In this document: positions 26,425-34,510 of the stretch, piece by piece | Position numbering within the stretch: the first letter of the stretch is position 1 | Layout: each line of letters begins with the position of its first letter | Assembly (NCBI GenBank): GCA_020630875.1 | Contig: JAHDIH010000001.1 | Span: 434,001-498,000 of the forward strand | Length of the DNA stretch: 64,000 bases | Source of the DNA: Deltaproteobacteria bacterium | GTDB lineage: Bacteria > Myxococcota_A > Polyangia > Haliangiales > Haliangiaceae | Direction: 5' to 3' | Translations under genes and position numbers: made by a program | The notes under the pieces: model-generated | Told to the model about the DNA's origin: nothing | Databases searched by the model: none | Seen by the model: only the letters and a program-made list of their open reading frames with translations

Positions 26425-27000
26425 ATGGCATGTTGCTACAAATTGCAAATGGTGCTTCCAAACGAGAAATCCGCCCGTGAGGTGACTTGCAAATACACCT
26501 TAGACGAGAACGACTATTTGACCTATCAACTTTTTGAGGCGTCAGGAAGCAAACAAGCGAAACGTTCTCGATTGGTAACAAGAGTTACCATACCTATCTT
26601 ATATATCGTAGCGGGGCTGATCATTCAGTACAAGACGGGGCACTGGATGGCCATTGCATTCTTCGCCTGTGCTGCAGTTTGGTTCTTGTGGTACCCACGC
26701 CGATGGAGAACGCGGTATAGAAAGTATTACCTTCGCCACATTCTTGAACACTACAGAGGTCGGTTGGACAAGAGTAGCGAAATTACTTTGACTGGTGATA
26801 CTTGGCTTTTCACCCGTGATTACATGGCCGAAAGCAAGATTAGGATTTCCGCGGTTGAAAAAGTGAGTTCCATAAAGACCCACTTCTTTATCAAGCTTGC
26901 TAGCGGACAAAGCCTGATTCTACCAAGTGACGTAGACAACGCAGTCGACTTGGTACGAGCTCTGGTTCGCTCTCATGCGTTTTTGTGGATGAACAACTAG
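26425..27000 (+). CDS. YcxB-like membrane protein
   Basis: From the ATG at 26425 the protein has 192 residues; ATG 26449 is also possible and no ribosome site decides. A DEND-Y-L-TYQLFEAS segment near the N-terminus is followed by two membrane segments (TIPILYIVAGLIIQY and MAIAFFACAAVWFLWY). A basic helix and a C-terminal PH-like domain follow, with LTGDTWLFTRDYMAESKI and FFIKLASGQSLILPS. This is the layout of the YcxB-like family, whose function is unknown. It begins about 30 bases after the ArsA-like gene on the same strand. Confidence 0.75.
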   Translation: MACCYKLQMVLPNEKSAREVTCKYTLDENDYLTYQLFEASGSKQAKRSRLVTRVTIPILYIVAGLIIQYKTGHWMAIAFFACAAVWFLWYPRRWRTRYRKYYLRHILEHYRGRLDKSSEITLTGDTWLFTRDYMAESKIRISAVEKVSSIKTHFFIKLASGQSLILPSDVDNAVDLVRALVRSHAFLWMNN

Positions 27001-27033
27001 AGTGGCAGTGGCGTTAACTCATTGTCTGTTTCG

Positions 27034-27423
27034 TCAATCAATTATCGCAATTACGTAAATGGCGGCATTACATCCTAGAGCTAAAACCCACACAATGCTA
27101 CGCAGATTGCTTTTCCCCTTTACAAACAATGTTACAAAAGTGATTCGAAGAGCAATGAAGCACCATGCTAGTAACTGGGCCGCTTCGGAACCGGGAACAA
27201 GGATTAGTGCACTTAGGACTGCGCCAGCAAATATTGGAAATGCCTCGAAGGAATTTAGATGAGCCCAATAGGCGCGCTTTCGCCAACCAGTAAGTTCTAT
27301 CTGCCATTCCCTTGTTCGCTTATTATCCTCAAGATTGAAGGCTCCCCATTTCGCTATCCCGGTAAGGATAAATGGCATTGCTGCAGCGATTAGTAGTGGG
27401 ATGACAATTAATGAAGGTGTCAT
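27034..27423 (-). CDS. MAPEG family membrane protein
   Basis: This 129-residue protein has four hydrophobic helices. Between the first two it has the MAPEG mark RAYWAHLNSFEAFPIFA (consensus RAxxAHxNxxE), with the Asn and Glu that contact glutathione in eukaryotic relatives. MAPEG proteins include microsomal glutathione transferases and leukotriene C4 synthase; bacterial members are mostly uncharacterised inner-membrane proteins. It is convergent with the YcxB-like gene and divergent from the next gene, so it is probably transcribed alone. Confidence 0.85.
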   Translation of the reverse strand: MTPSLIVIPLLIAAAMPFILTGIAKWGAFNLEDNKRTREWQIELTGWRKRAYWAHLNSFEAFPIFAGAVLSALILVPGSEAAQLLAWCFIALRITFVTLFVKGKSNLRSIVWVLALGCNAAIYVIAIID

Positions 27424-27482
27424 CTTCGGAACTTATAAGTAACGCTTTCTCAAAACAACGATAAAACTATATACTTGGTTTA

Positions 27483-27974
27483 ATGGGAGGACCGAAACAA
27501 AGCTCCATCGCAAAGCTGTTTATGTTGCTTGGTGCTCGTAGGGAGCCACTGGATCCTAGCAGTCCAGACTCCGTCGAGTCTTATGCTATTTATTGCTTTT
27601 GGCTTTGGGTGTGCGACGAAAAGACGCAAGCGGAGAAGCATGCTCTGGCATTGCTGAAAGCTGTGGACTGGGATATGGCAGAACCCTCAACCCAAAACTG
27701 GTTCTTAAGCTGCATGGGGTTGCTTGCCCAACTTGGAAACGATTCGTGGGAACCATTTTTCGAGAGCGTTGCCAAAAAGAAATCGAGTGTGCTCCGCAGC
27801 AGATTGGCGGGCAACTTTCTGGAGACATGCCCAGCCGATCTGATTGAAGACGTCGATGATATAGAAGCCAACGTGTTGGATTTGGCCGAATACGTAGTCA
27901 TGGAAGCAAGCGGGAATACGGATGCAGCCAAGGCGCTAAAGGTCACGCTTGAAAAGGTTCGAAAGATTTTGTGA
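27483..27974 (+). CDS. Cytoplasmic helical protein of unknown function
   Basis: This 163-residue protein has no signal or membrane segment. It is Trp- and Cys-bearing and mostly helical (SYAIYCFWLWVCDEKTQAEK, MGLLAQLGNDSWEPFFESV), ending in a long helix (DAAKALKVTLEKVRKIL). It starts at ATG with GGAGG directly inside the first codons and TATATACTT about 10 bases upstream, which could be a -10 box. I do not recognise a family. It is flanked by a divergent MAPEG gene and a convergent lipoprotein gene, so it stands alone. Confidence 0.65.
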   Translation: MGGPKQSSIAKLFMLLGARREPLDPSSPDSVESYAIYCFWLWVCDEKTQAEKHALALLKAVDWDMAEPSTQNWFLSCMGLLAQLGNDSWEPFFESVAKKKSSVLRSRLAGNFLETCPADLIEDVDDIEANVLDLAEYVVMEASGNTDAAKALKVTLEKVRKIL

Positions 27975-27989
27975 CTATTGCGCTTTTCT

Positions 27990-28445
27990 CTAAAGAGTTT
28001 GCCAACGCGAGATGTCGAATTGTTCAGCAGGATTCTTAGCACTCGAAGGCCGTTCCCCACACAACATTGCAGTTCGTTGAACCTCTACTTCCAGCAATAA
28101 GTAGTCGTGCAGTCTAGGAATCTGTTCCTCCTTTCTTCTTTGGGACTCGGTCGCGAACAACGATGCGAGATGTTGGCTCGTCGCACAGTAAGCTGTCCAG
28201 GGGGACGGAGCATTGGCAATTGCATGCAAATGTTTGTCAATTGTTACGCCTCTTTCAAATACAGGATCGTCTTCATCTTCGGTATCTTCGTCGAGCATCG
28301 CATATTTTCCCGTTTTCTTTTCCGCACTGTTGTCTGTATAGGATTCGGATGTTTGCGCAGGGAACTTGGAGCCAACGTTTTTGGTCCCGCCGCACGCAAC
28401 CAACAAGATCAAGAGAACAAAAAATTCATGAATTAAGGGTATCAC
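27990..28445 (-). CDS. Lipoprotein of unknown function
   Basis: This 151-residue protein begins with a hydrophobic signal and lipobox (LLVACGG). An acidic linker follows (LDEDTEDEDDPVFE) and then a helical domain with two or three Cys. It lies 17 bases downstream of the cytochrome c gene on the same strand, so the two are probably one transcript. No known domain is visible. Confidence 0.65.
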   Translation of the reverse strand: MIPLIHEFFVLLILLVACGGTKNVGSKFPAQTSESYTDNSAEKKTGKYAMLDEDTEDEDDPVFERGVTIDKHLHAIANAPSPWTAYCATSQHLASLFATESQRRKEEQIPRLHDYLLLEVEVQRTAMLCGERPSSAKNPAEQFDISRWQTL

Positions 28446-28462
28446 GCATAAATAGCGTCCGT

Positions 28463-28828
28463 TCAGTTTTCGAAGGATCTGATTTTCTGTACTAGAGCCT
28501 TCAACACTGCAGGGTCATTACTTAAGTCTGGTGCCGCGGGCATGACCGCACTTTTTTTCATCGCGCCTCCTCCGCGCACGATAATCTCTGCGATTTCTTG
28601 ATCCGTCACGCTACGTTGCCAGGCGGCATCGCTGTAGTCTCTCGGTTTGGGGTTTAAAGAACCAGCTACCGGACCATCACCTCTTCCATTAGTACCGTGG
28701 CAGTTAGCGCAGCGCTCCATGTAGATTTGCGATGCTTTGTCGTGATTTCTTGATGGAGGTTGCTGCGGATCTGGCTGCTGCTTTTTAGTGCAGCTGGAGG
28801 CGGTCAGGATAGCAGCGAGTAAGAGCAT
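28463..28828 (-). CDS. Lipoprotein c-type cytochrome
   Basis: From the ATG at 28828 (GGAG eight bases upstream) the protein has 121 residues. A longer frame adds 11 residues without signal character. The signal ends in the lipobox ASSC. A Gln/Pro linker leads to a single class I cytochrome c domain with C-A-N-C-H-G (haem attachment), GDGPVAGSLNPKPRDYSD and a later candidate Met axial ligand in MKKSAVMP. It should be a monohaem electron carrier anchored in the periplasmic face of a membrane. No oxidase or other electron-transport gene is near, so its partner is not evident. Confidence 0.88.
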   Translation of the reverse strand: MLLLAAILTASSCTKKQQPDPQQPPSRNHDKASQIYMERCANCHGTNGRGDGPVAGSLNPKPRDYSDAAWQRSVTDQEIAEIIVRGGGAMKKSAVMPAAPDLSNDPAVLKALVQKIRSFEN

Positions 28829-28943
28829 GGTTTTCACTCCGCTAGTTTCCTCAATTCGCATTCAATTGCAAGGGAATGAGGTGGCTGATGATTTGGGTGC
28901 AAAACCGACTAGCAAAAGTAGAGAAACAAGTTAATCTGCACTA

Positions 28944-30311
28944 ATGGAATATCCTCAAGTTGTTCGGGTATTTGCGACCTCTCAAGAGCCTGATTACAGC
29001 AGCCCTTGGCGTAGCCGGGCACCGACGCGTGGAACCGGCTCCGGGGTTGTAATTGGAAAAAATCGTATTCTGACCGGCGCCCATGTAGTTGCTAACGCGA
29101 CTTTTGTGCAAATCCAAAAACACTCTGACACAGACAAATACATCACTGTTGTTGAGCGTATTTGTCACGATGCAGACTTAGCGATTTTGTCCGTCAAAGA
29201 TCCAAATGCTTTGTCTGATATCCCACTGGCAGAGATTGGAGAACTTCCGGCTCTTCGAGATAAGGTTTCTGTAGTTGGATTTCCCGTAGGGGGAGAAGAA
29301 ATATCCATCACCGAAGGCGTGGTCAGTCGCGTGGAGGTACAAAGGTATGCGCACTCGGACCGACATTTATTAGCGGTTACCGTTGATGCCGCGATAAACT
29401 CAGGAAACAGCGGTGGTCCGGTATTTAGTGGTGACAAAGTGGTTGGTATCGCATTTCAGTCGCTTGAAGAAGCGGAAAATGTGGGCGAAATGGTCCCGGT
29501 TCCCGTCATCAACCAATTTGTGAACGGCTTGGAAAAAGGTAAGCCCAGTGCCATTCCCGGACTTGGTATCTCCACTCAGGTTCTAGAAAATCCCGCCCAT
29601 CGAAAACATGTAGGACTGGAGTCGAAGGAAAAGGGTGTCCTTGTCACCTCGGTAAGTCCTAAAGGGAGCAGTTATGGGGTGTTGCAGGTAGGCGACATTC
29701 TTTGTGGGATCGGTGGTCAATCGATTGCGAATAATGGGACGGTGCAATATCGCGGCAAATATCGGACGCGTTACGACGTCGGGCTCATTCATCATTACAT
29801 TGGCGACGCGATGGAGTTGGAAATCAAGAGAGCCGGGAAGCGAAAAAATGTAACCGTAACGTTGCAACCGTTGCCTCAATTGGTGTCTCGACCACAGTAT
29901 GAAACGGCCCCACGTTACTTTGTATACGCCGGGTTGGTCTTTCAAGTACTGACCGTAGACTTTTTGTCGGTCTGGGATACCTGGTGGGAGCGAGCTCCCA
30001 AAGAATTATTGTACCTGTACCACCATGGCGAGTTAACAGAAACTCAAGAAGAAGTGATCGTTCTCACTGATGTTCTTGGAGATGAAATTAACGCTGGTTA
30101 TGAAGACCTTTATAATGAAACCATTACGTCTGTTAATGGTCACGCGCCATTGAACTTACAAGACTTTGTCCAGAAGGTAGAGTCATCGAAGGATATCGTA
30201 GAGTTTGTCTGTTCGAGCCATGGGAGAATCGTAATTAACGCTAGTGAAGTTGACGAAGCGAATAAGCGGATCCAAAAAATCTATGGTTACGACTTAGACA
30301 GAAATCTATGA
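28944..30311 (+). CDS. Deg/HtrA-type serine protease with C-terminal PDZ domains (DEG9-like)
   Basis: This 455-residue protein has a trypsin-fold S1C protease domain with the full triad: His47 in LTGAHVV, Asp78 in DADLAIL and Ser156 in SGNSGGP. A PDZ domain follows at about residues 200-290 (GVLVTSVSPKGSSYGVLQVG) and a second, degenerate PDZ to the end. This is the layout of plant DEG9/DEGP2-like proteases and their bacterial relatives rather than of E. coli DegP. No signal peptide is visible, so it may be cytoplasmic, unlike DegP. The gene ends 30 bases before the convergent OmpA lipoprotein. Confidence 0.88.
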   Translation: MEYPQVVRVFATSQEPDYSSPWRSRAPTRGTGSGVVIGKNRILTGAHVVANATFVQIQKHSDTDKYITVVERICHDADLAILSVKDPNALSDIPLAEIGELPALRDKVSVVGFPVGGEEISITEGVVSRVEVQRYAHSDRHLLAVTVDAAINSGNSGGPVFSGDKVVGIAFQSLEEAENVGEMVPVPVINQFVNGLEKGKPSAIPGLGISTQVLENPAHRKHVGLESKEKGVLVTSVSPKGSSYGVLQVGDILCGIGGQSIANNGTVQYRGKYRTRYDVGLIHHYIGDAMELEIKRAGKRKNVTVTLQPLPQLVSRPQYETAPRYFVYAGLVFQVLTVDFLSVWDTWWERAPKELLYLYHHGELTETQEEVIVLTDVLGDEINAGYEDLYNETITSVNGHAPLNLQDFVQKVESSKDIVEFVCSSHGRIVINASEVDEANKRIQKIYGYDLDRNL

Positions 30312-30318
30312 AGCACCC

Positions 30319-30342
30319 AGCGCGCGGGGGACGTTGCGCGCT
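30319..30342. terminator. Possible hairpin between convergent genes
   Basis: AGCGCGC and GCGCGCT form a 7-bp GC stem with a 10-base loop just after the protease stop and at the end of the convergent OmpA gene. No T-run follows, so it may not terminate on its own. Confidence 0.35.
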
Positions 30343-31441
30343 ACTGTACTGCTTTGACCACAAACTCTACGCGACGGTTTTGGCTGCGTCCCGCAGGAGT
30401 ATCATCCCAACCCTCGGGTTTACCTTCAAAGGATACGGGTTTGCTTTGACCAAATCCTTCCGCCACTAAGTTTGCTGCGGGAATCTTTTTCCTAACTAAG
30501 TAGCTTTTTACGGCCGCTGCCCGTTTTTGAGACAGACCTAAGTTTTTGGCAGGATCTCCTACGTTGTCGGTATGCCCTTGAACTAAAACGGTGGGCGTTG
30601 GCTCAAGAGAGGAGATGATGGAGGCGAGTTGATCAAGTAGGGAGTAGGACTTGGGATCGATGTTGGCACTTCCGGTTTTGAAAAAGATTTTGTCGTTGAT
30701 TACAAACCGGCCGTTTTGCAAAGTGATGCGTGTGCCTACGAGTGAGCCACCTTGAACTGATACGGTTTTTTGACCGCCGTTAACCAGACTGAGGACACCG
30801 CTTCCCCAAGTCTGCCACGACTTAAAGTTTGGGGCCGTATCGGTGAGTGAAATACGTACTCCTTTGGGAATCCCCACTGGAGGATCGCCTAGTTGTCTAA
30901 CCCCTCCTGGGAGCATCATGTTTTGCCCGACAATAAATGCATGGTCGGTTCGTACTTTTAGCATTTTCAGAAGGCCCGTCGCTTGCAATGCGGGGATGCG
31001 GTTGTCGATTCGAACAGCTACATCGTCATTTTCGGAGAGGTCCTTCGTAAGTTCGGCCGCGAACTTTCGATAAGCAGAGTTCTGCGTTCCTTCACTGGCC
31101 TTAATGGTTCCAAGGGAAGCCTCGTTCCATCGGAGCTGCTGCTCAGTACAGGTCCAGTTACTGCAAAGTAAGTCTGCGACATGCATTTTGCCAAGGGGCT
31201 TGCCCGAGGTTAGTTCTGTCATTTGGCCGGATTGTTTGGTTAAAAGCAGGTTACTTTCGAGAGCCGTTTTTAGAGGAGGACAGATGTTTTCTTCAAGCAA
31301 CTTGGCTCGAGGCACTGGTTCTCCAATTAGTTGCTCAACCATTTGGCATGCGACCTCTGGAACCACCTCGTCTTGTTCAAATTTGTCGTTGTAGTGACGA
31401 CAGCCGATTAGAATTGTTGCAATTGCGAGTAGTCTCAACAT
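30341..31441 (-). CDS. OmpA-domain lipoprotein
   Basis: This 366-residue lipoprotein (lipobox ILIGC, Cys14) has a middle region of about 220 residues of unknown fold. The C-terminal OmpA/MotB peptidoglycan-binding domain follows (about 255-366): FFKTGSANIDPKS, LVQGHTDNVGD, LGLSQKRAAAVKSYLV, LVAEGFGQSKP and a final SQNRRVEFVV. The Asp and Arg that grip diaminopimelate are present. It should tether the outer membrane to the wall. It is divergent from a lipoprotein gene across a 122-base gap, which must hold both promoters. Confidence 0.9.
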   Translation of the reverse strand: MLRLLAIATILIGCRHYNDKFEQDEVVPEVACQMVEQLIGEPVPRAKLLEENICPPLKTALESNLLLTKQSGQMTELTSGKPLGKMHVADLLCSNWTCTEQQLRWNEASLGTIKASEGTQNSAYRKFAAELTKDLSENDDVAVRIDNRIPALQATGLLKMLKVRTDHAFIVGQNMMLPGGVRQLGDPPVGIPKGVRISLTDTAPNFKSWQTWGSGVLSLVNGGQKTVSVQGGSLVGTRITLQNGRFVINDKIFFKTGSANIDPKSYSLLDQLASIISSLEPTPTVLVQGHTDNVGDPAKNLGLSQKRAAAVKSYLVRKKIPAANLVAEGFGQSKPVSFEGKPEGWDDTPAGRSQNRRVEFVVKAVQ

Positions 31442-31563
31442 CGACCAGACCCTACCAAAGGGGGCTCATGGTCCCAATCGATGATGGCAATTATGTGGAC
31501 AATTTTCGACACTTAAGTCGATTAGCTTGCCAGATTTGTCGATCCAGCCGACAATCGTATGTA

Positions 31564-32790
31564 ATGAGATGGCTTTTGCTAATAATCGTGTTTTCTGCTC
31601 TTGGCTGCGCAAAGGTGGCCGGCCCTACAAGTGATGGCGGCAGCGACTTTGACGGAGGTGGTGCTGCAGATGCCTGCCCTGAATTGGCAAAAGGACAGTG
31701 GCACAAGCTTGGGGAAACCCTTTCCATGGGAGATTCCACGACAGGGCCCAAATCGGTAGATCTCACCACGGATGCGGAAGGCCGAACGTTAGTCGCTTGG
31801 ACGGAGGGGAGCCCTTCAGGACTTTTCGTCAGTCGTTTTGACACGTCTTGGTCTCCAGTAGCTACAGACTTTGGCCTCAACGGCGGAGAAACCAGCTTGG
31901 TAAATCCAACCATTGCCACTAGAGGAGGTCGAATCGTTGTTGGTTTTCTAGAACAAGACGACCAGAACCAATACCATGCTCACCTCGCGCAGAGTGACGG
32001 GGGAGCATTCTCTGCTTTGGGAGCCGCATTGAACGACAACAGGATATCAACGTCAGCGCCAGATCTTACAATCGCCGAGTCAGGAGACGTCTACACCGCA
32101 TTTGCACAGACCGAGCAGGGACAGACCTCAGGCCGGTTCAGGTTGGTGACCACGAGAACCATCGCCGATGGCGGTCACATACGGCTTAATCCCGAACAAG
32201 GAGGAATCGCTGGAGCAGGTGCAAGCATTAGCTATCCTCAGGTTGCGTTGACATCCAGCGGCCGGCTGGTCACGGCTTTCTCAGAGTCATCTGACTCCTG
32301 GGCCGCCATTCGAAACCTGGACAACGACGACTGGGACTACATCGGAGGTGAGATTGGGGCCGGATTAACTTTTGGTACCAAGCTGGCGTTGCGAGCCAGT
32401 GACGATGCCGTGTTTGTACTTCTCTCCGAATTTATCATGAACGGAACGCGATCGAGTCGAGTGTACCGGTCCGATGGAAACGGGAACTGGCTCGAGGCGG
32501 TAAGTCACGACGAGCTCCCAGGTTTCGACACTCCCTACGATCTCGCATTCGATAACGACGGTGGGCTAGTTGCCGCATATCGAGAAGGAGAAAACGACGT
32601 GTGGAAGTTGTTCGTGGGACGTGGTGCCGGGGGAAGTCGGACAAGCGCGGAAGTTCCGGTCACGACAGACGGAGCGTTAATCAGTGCGGCAATGGATTAC
32701 AATGCCGCTTGTGGTTCCGTTGATGTTGCGGTCTTCGACCGCGATGCAGCCGACGTTCGCTACGTGAGCGTCTATCGTTGGGTGGATTAG
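31564..32790 (+). CDS. Lipoprotein with beta-propeller-like repeats
   Basis: I chose the ATG at 31564, which begins a signal with lipobox SALGC (Cys15); the frame is open 72 codons further upstream, but that part overlaps the divergent gene. The mature 394 residues follow an Asp/Gly-rich linker. They contain repeats of about 50-60 residues with strands such as GRTLVAWTEG, GRIVVGFLEQ, GDVYTAFAQT, GRLVTAFSES and GGLVAAYREG. The spacing suggests a six- or seven-bladed propeller, as in sialidase-type or YncE-type folds, without visible catalytic Asp-boxes. Ligand unknown. Confidence 0.78.
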   Translation: MRWLLLIIVFSALGCAKVAGPTSDGGSDFDGGGAADACPELAKGQWHKLGETLSMGDSTTGPKSVDLTTDAEGRTLVAWTEGSPSGLFVSRFDTSWSPVATDFGLNGGETSLVNPTIATRGGRIVVGFLEQDDQNQYHAHLAQSDGGAFSALGAALNDNRISTSAPDLTIAESGDVYTAFAQTEQGQTSGRFRLVTTRTIADGGHIRLNPEQGGIAGAGASISYPQVALTSSGRLVTAFSESSDSWAAIRNLDNDDWDYIGGEIGAGLTFGTKLALRASDDAVFVLLSEFIMNGTRSSRVYRSDGNGNWLEAVSHDELPGFDTPYDLAFDNDGGLVAAYREGENDVWKLFVGRGAGGSRTSAEVPVTTDGALISAAMDYNAACGSVDVAVFDRDAADVRYVSVYRWVD

Positions 32791-32864
32791 AAGGCTCAGG
32801 CGGTCTACGTCAAGCCAAGACCATTGGCAAAAAAACGGACTGTATTGGATCAAATACTTCTCGC

Positions 32865-34412
32865 TTAATCGATTATCGACTTAAGAAGACTTTTGTCGCC
32901 TTGCAGGGCTACCCGTTGTTGGTAGAGACGGATGCCGCGGATGCCGCCGAGTTCTTCACCTCCACCGGCGCGACCAGGTCCGCCGTGAAGCAGGGAGGGG
33001 AGGGCGGTTCCAGGGCCAGGAGATTGCGCCGCCATCTTCTCACTGCCGATATAAATTCTACCATGGTAAGGAGCCATTCCAAGTACCGCTTCACGAAGGT
33101 AAGGCTTGTCGTCGCTGTACACGGACGATACCAAACCTCCGCCAGGAGCTGCTACAATCTTTGCAGCTTGGGAGGCCGTTCCGTCGTAGACGATCAAGGT
33201 TGCCACAGGACCGAATACCTCGTGCTCGTTAACGATACCCAGATTGCTGGGGTCTTTGGCGAGTCGAAGTACGGGAGATACGAAATACCCTTTGCCATTG
33301 GTACCTTCCGGGGTCACTTCAGAGCCGTCACCTCCCCATACGGCCTCGGTGTCGGCGGACAGTCTGGCGATCCCTGCGAGTACGTCAAGCTTTTGCTTTT
33401 TCGTCGCAACCGGTCCCATACTAATCCCTTTGGCGGTTGGATCTCCAATTTTCACTTCGCTAAGGCGAGACGCGAGCTCTTCGCAAACGCCTTCTACCGC
33501 GCTGGCTGGTACTAGGACGCGGCGTATAGCGGTACACTTTTGCCCCGTTTTTTGGGTCATGTCTTTTACCACGTCTTTTAAGAAGAGTTGTCCTGTTTCT
33601 GAAAACAGGTCGACGTCAGGACCAAGTACCGCCGCATTGAGACTATCTGCTTCTACATTTACCGTGGTGCCAGCGTTAATCACAGAGTCGGTGGTTCGAA
33701 TGGTTTTCGCGGTGTCGCTACTGCCCGTAAATGACACCACGTCTTGGCTGGTTACGTGATTGAGAAGGTCTCCCACGGAACCACAAATTAGGGAAAGAGA
33801 GCCTTCCGGAATTCCTGCTTCGACGAATAGCTCAAACATTCTGTGCGCGACCAAGGCTGTTGCCGTCGCAGGTTTACAGACTACTGGCATCCCAGCTAGT
33901 AGGGCGCAGGCCGCCTTTTCAGCGAACCCCCAAGCAGGAAAGTTGAATGCGTTAATTAGAATCGCTGCACCTTTTCTTGGCAGCCATACGTGTTGCCCAA
34001 TGAGTCGTGACGTTCGCCCTACTAATACTGCTTCACCGTCTCGTATTGTCAGCTCTTCGGACTCTACGTACTTTGAGTAGGCTGCTAACGTTCCGCTAGC
34101 GCCATCAACATCAAATTTGGCATCACCCCGTGTGTTACCACCGTTTAGTTGCGCCAGTTTGAGTAGTTCTTCTCGGTTGTCGGCCATTACCGCAGCGAGT
34201 TTGGACAGGAGTTCTCCTCGCTGCTTTAAATTCATCTTTTGAAGACTCTGTCCTCCAACTTCTCGTGCGTAGTCAAGTACCGCGGAAAACTCGAACCCAC
34301 TCGTTGATGCGGAAGCCAATACTTCTTCGGTCGCGGGGTTTTCAAGTGGACGTCCTTTCCCGTTTCCTGCTTGCCATTTTCCCTGAATAAAACTCGCCAG
34401 TGCGGTAGTCAT
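32865..34412 (-). CDS. PaaZ/BoxD-like aldehyde dehydrogenase
   Basis: This protein of about 515 residues is a complete ALDH domain. Marks are PRKGAAILINAFNFPAWGFA, the NAD-binding FTGSSDTAKTI, the general-base Glu in NVEADSLNAAVLGPD and the nucleophile Cys in TGQKCTAIRRV. The EADSLNAAVLGPD and GQKCTAIRR wording is typical of the ALDH half of PaaZ and of 3,4-dehydroadipyl-CoA semialdehyde dehydrogenase (BoxD). The MaoC hydratase half of PaaZ is absent, which favours the stand-alone BoxD type. The substrate is likely an acyl-CoA semialdehyde from aromatic degradation, but no other paa or box genes are in the window. I chose ATG 34412 because the upstream extension lacks homology character. Confidence 0.85.
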   Translation of the reverse strand: MTTALASFIQGKWQAGNGKGRPLENPATEEVLASASTSGFEFSAVLDYAREVGGQSLQKMNLKQRGELLSKLAAVMADNREELLKLAQLNGGNTRGDAKFDVDGASGTLAAYSKYVESEELTIRDGEAVLVGRTSRLIGQHVWLPRKGAAILINAFNFPAWGFAEKAACALLAGMPVVCKPATATALVAHRMFELFVEAGIPEGSLSLICGSVGDLLNHVTSQDVVSFTGSSDTAKTIRTTDSVINAGTTVNVEADSLNAAVLGPDVDLFSETGQLFLKDVVKDMTQKTGQKCTAIRRVLVPASAVEGVCEELASRLSEVKIGDPTAKGISMGPVATKKQKLDVLAGIARLSADTEAVWGGDGSEVTPEGTNGKGYFVSPVLRLAKDPSNLGIVNEHEVFGPVATLIVYDGTASQAAKIVAAPGGGLVSSVYSDDKPYLREAVLGMAPYHGRIYIGSEKMAAQSPGPGTALPSLLHGGPGRAGGGEELGGIRGIRLYQQRVALQGDKSLLKSIID

Positions 34413-34462
34413 GGAGGCACTATAGACGACTTTTCTGCCGCGTAGCGCCTCCGAAACAACAA

Positions 34463-34488
34463 AAAGGGACTGCAAAAGCAGTCCCTTT
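34463..34488 (-). terminator. Rho-independent terminator after the large secreted lipoprotein gene
   Basis: AAAGGGACTGC, loop AAAA, GCAGTCCCTTT: a perfect 11-bp stem. Read on the minus strand it is followed by TTGTTG and lies 22 bases after the stop of the 34511-36868 gene. Confidence 0.85.
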
Positions 34489-34510
34489 CGGTTTTTTATT
34501 GCGGTTTTAC

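Noticed and set aside
33244..34080. Plus-strand frames opposite the aldehyde dehydrogenase gene
   Set aside because: They are antisense to a well conserved ALDH with all catalytic residues and have Ser/Thr/Ala-rich shadow composition.
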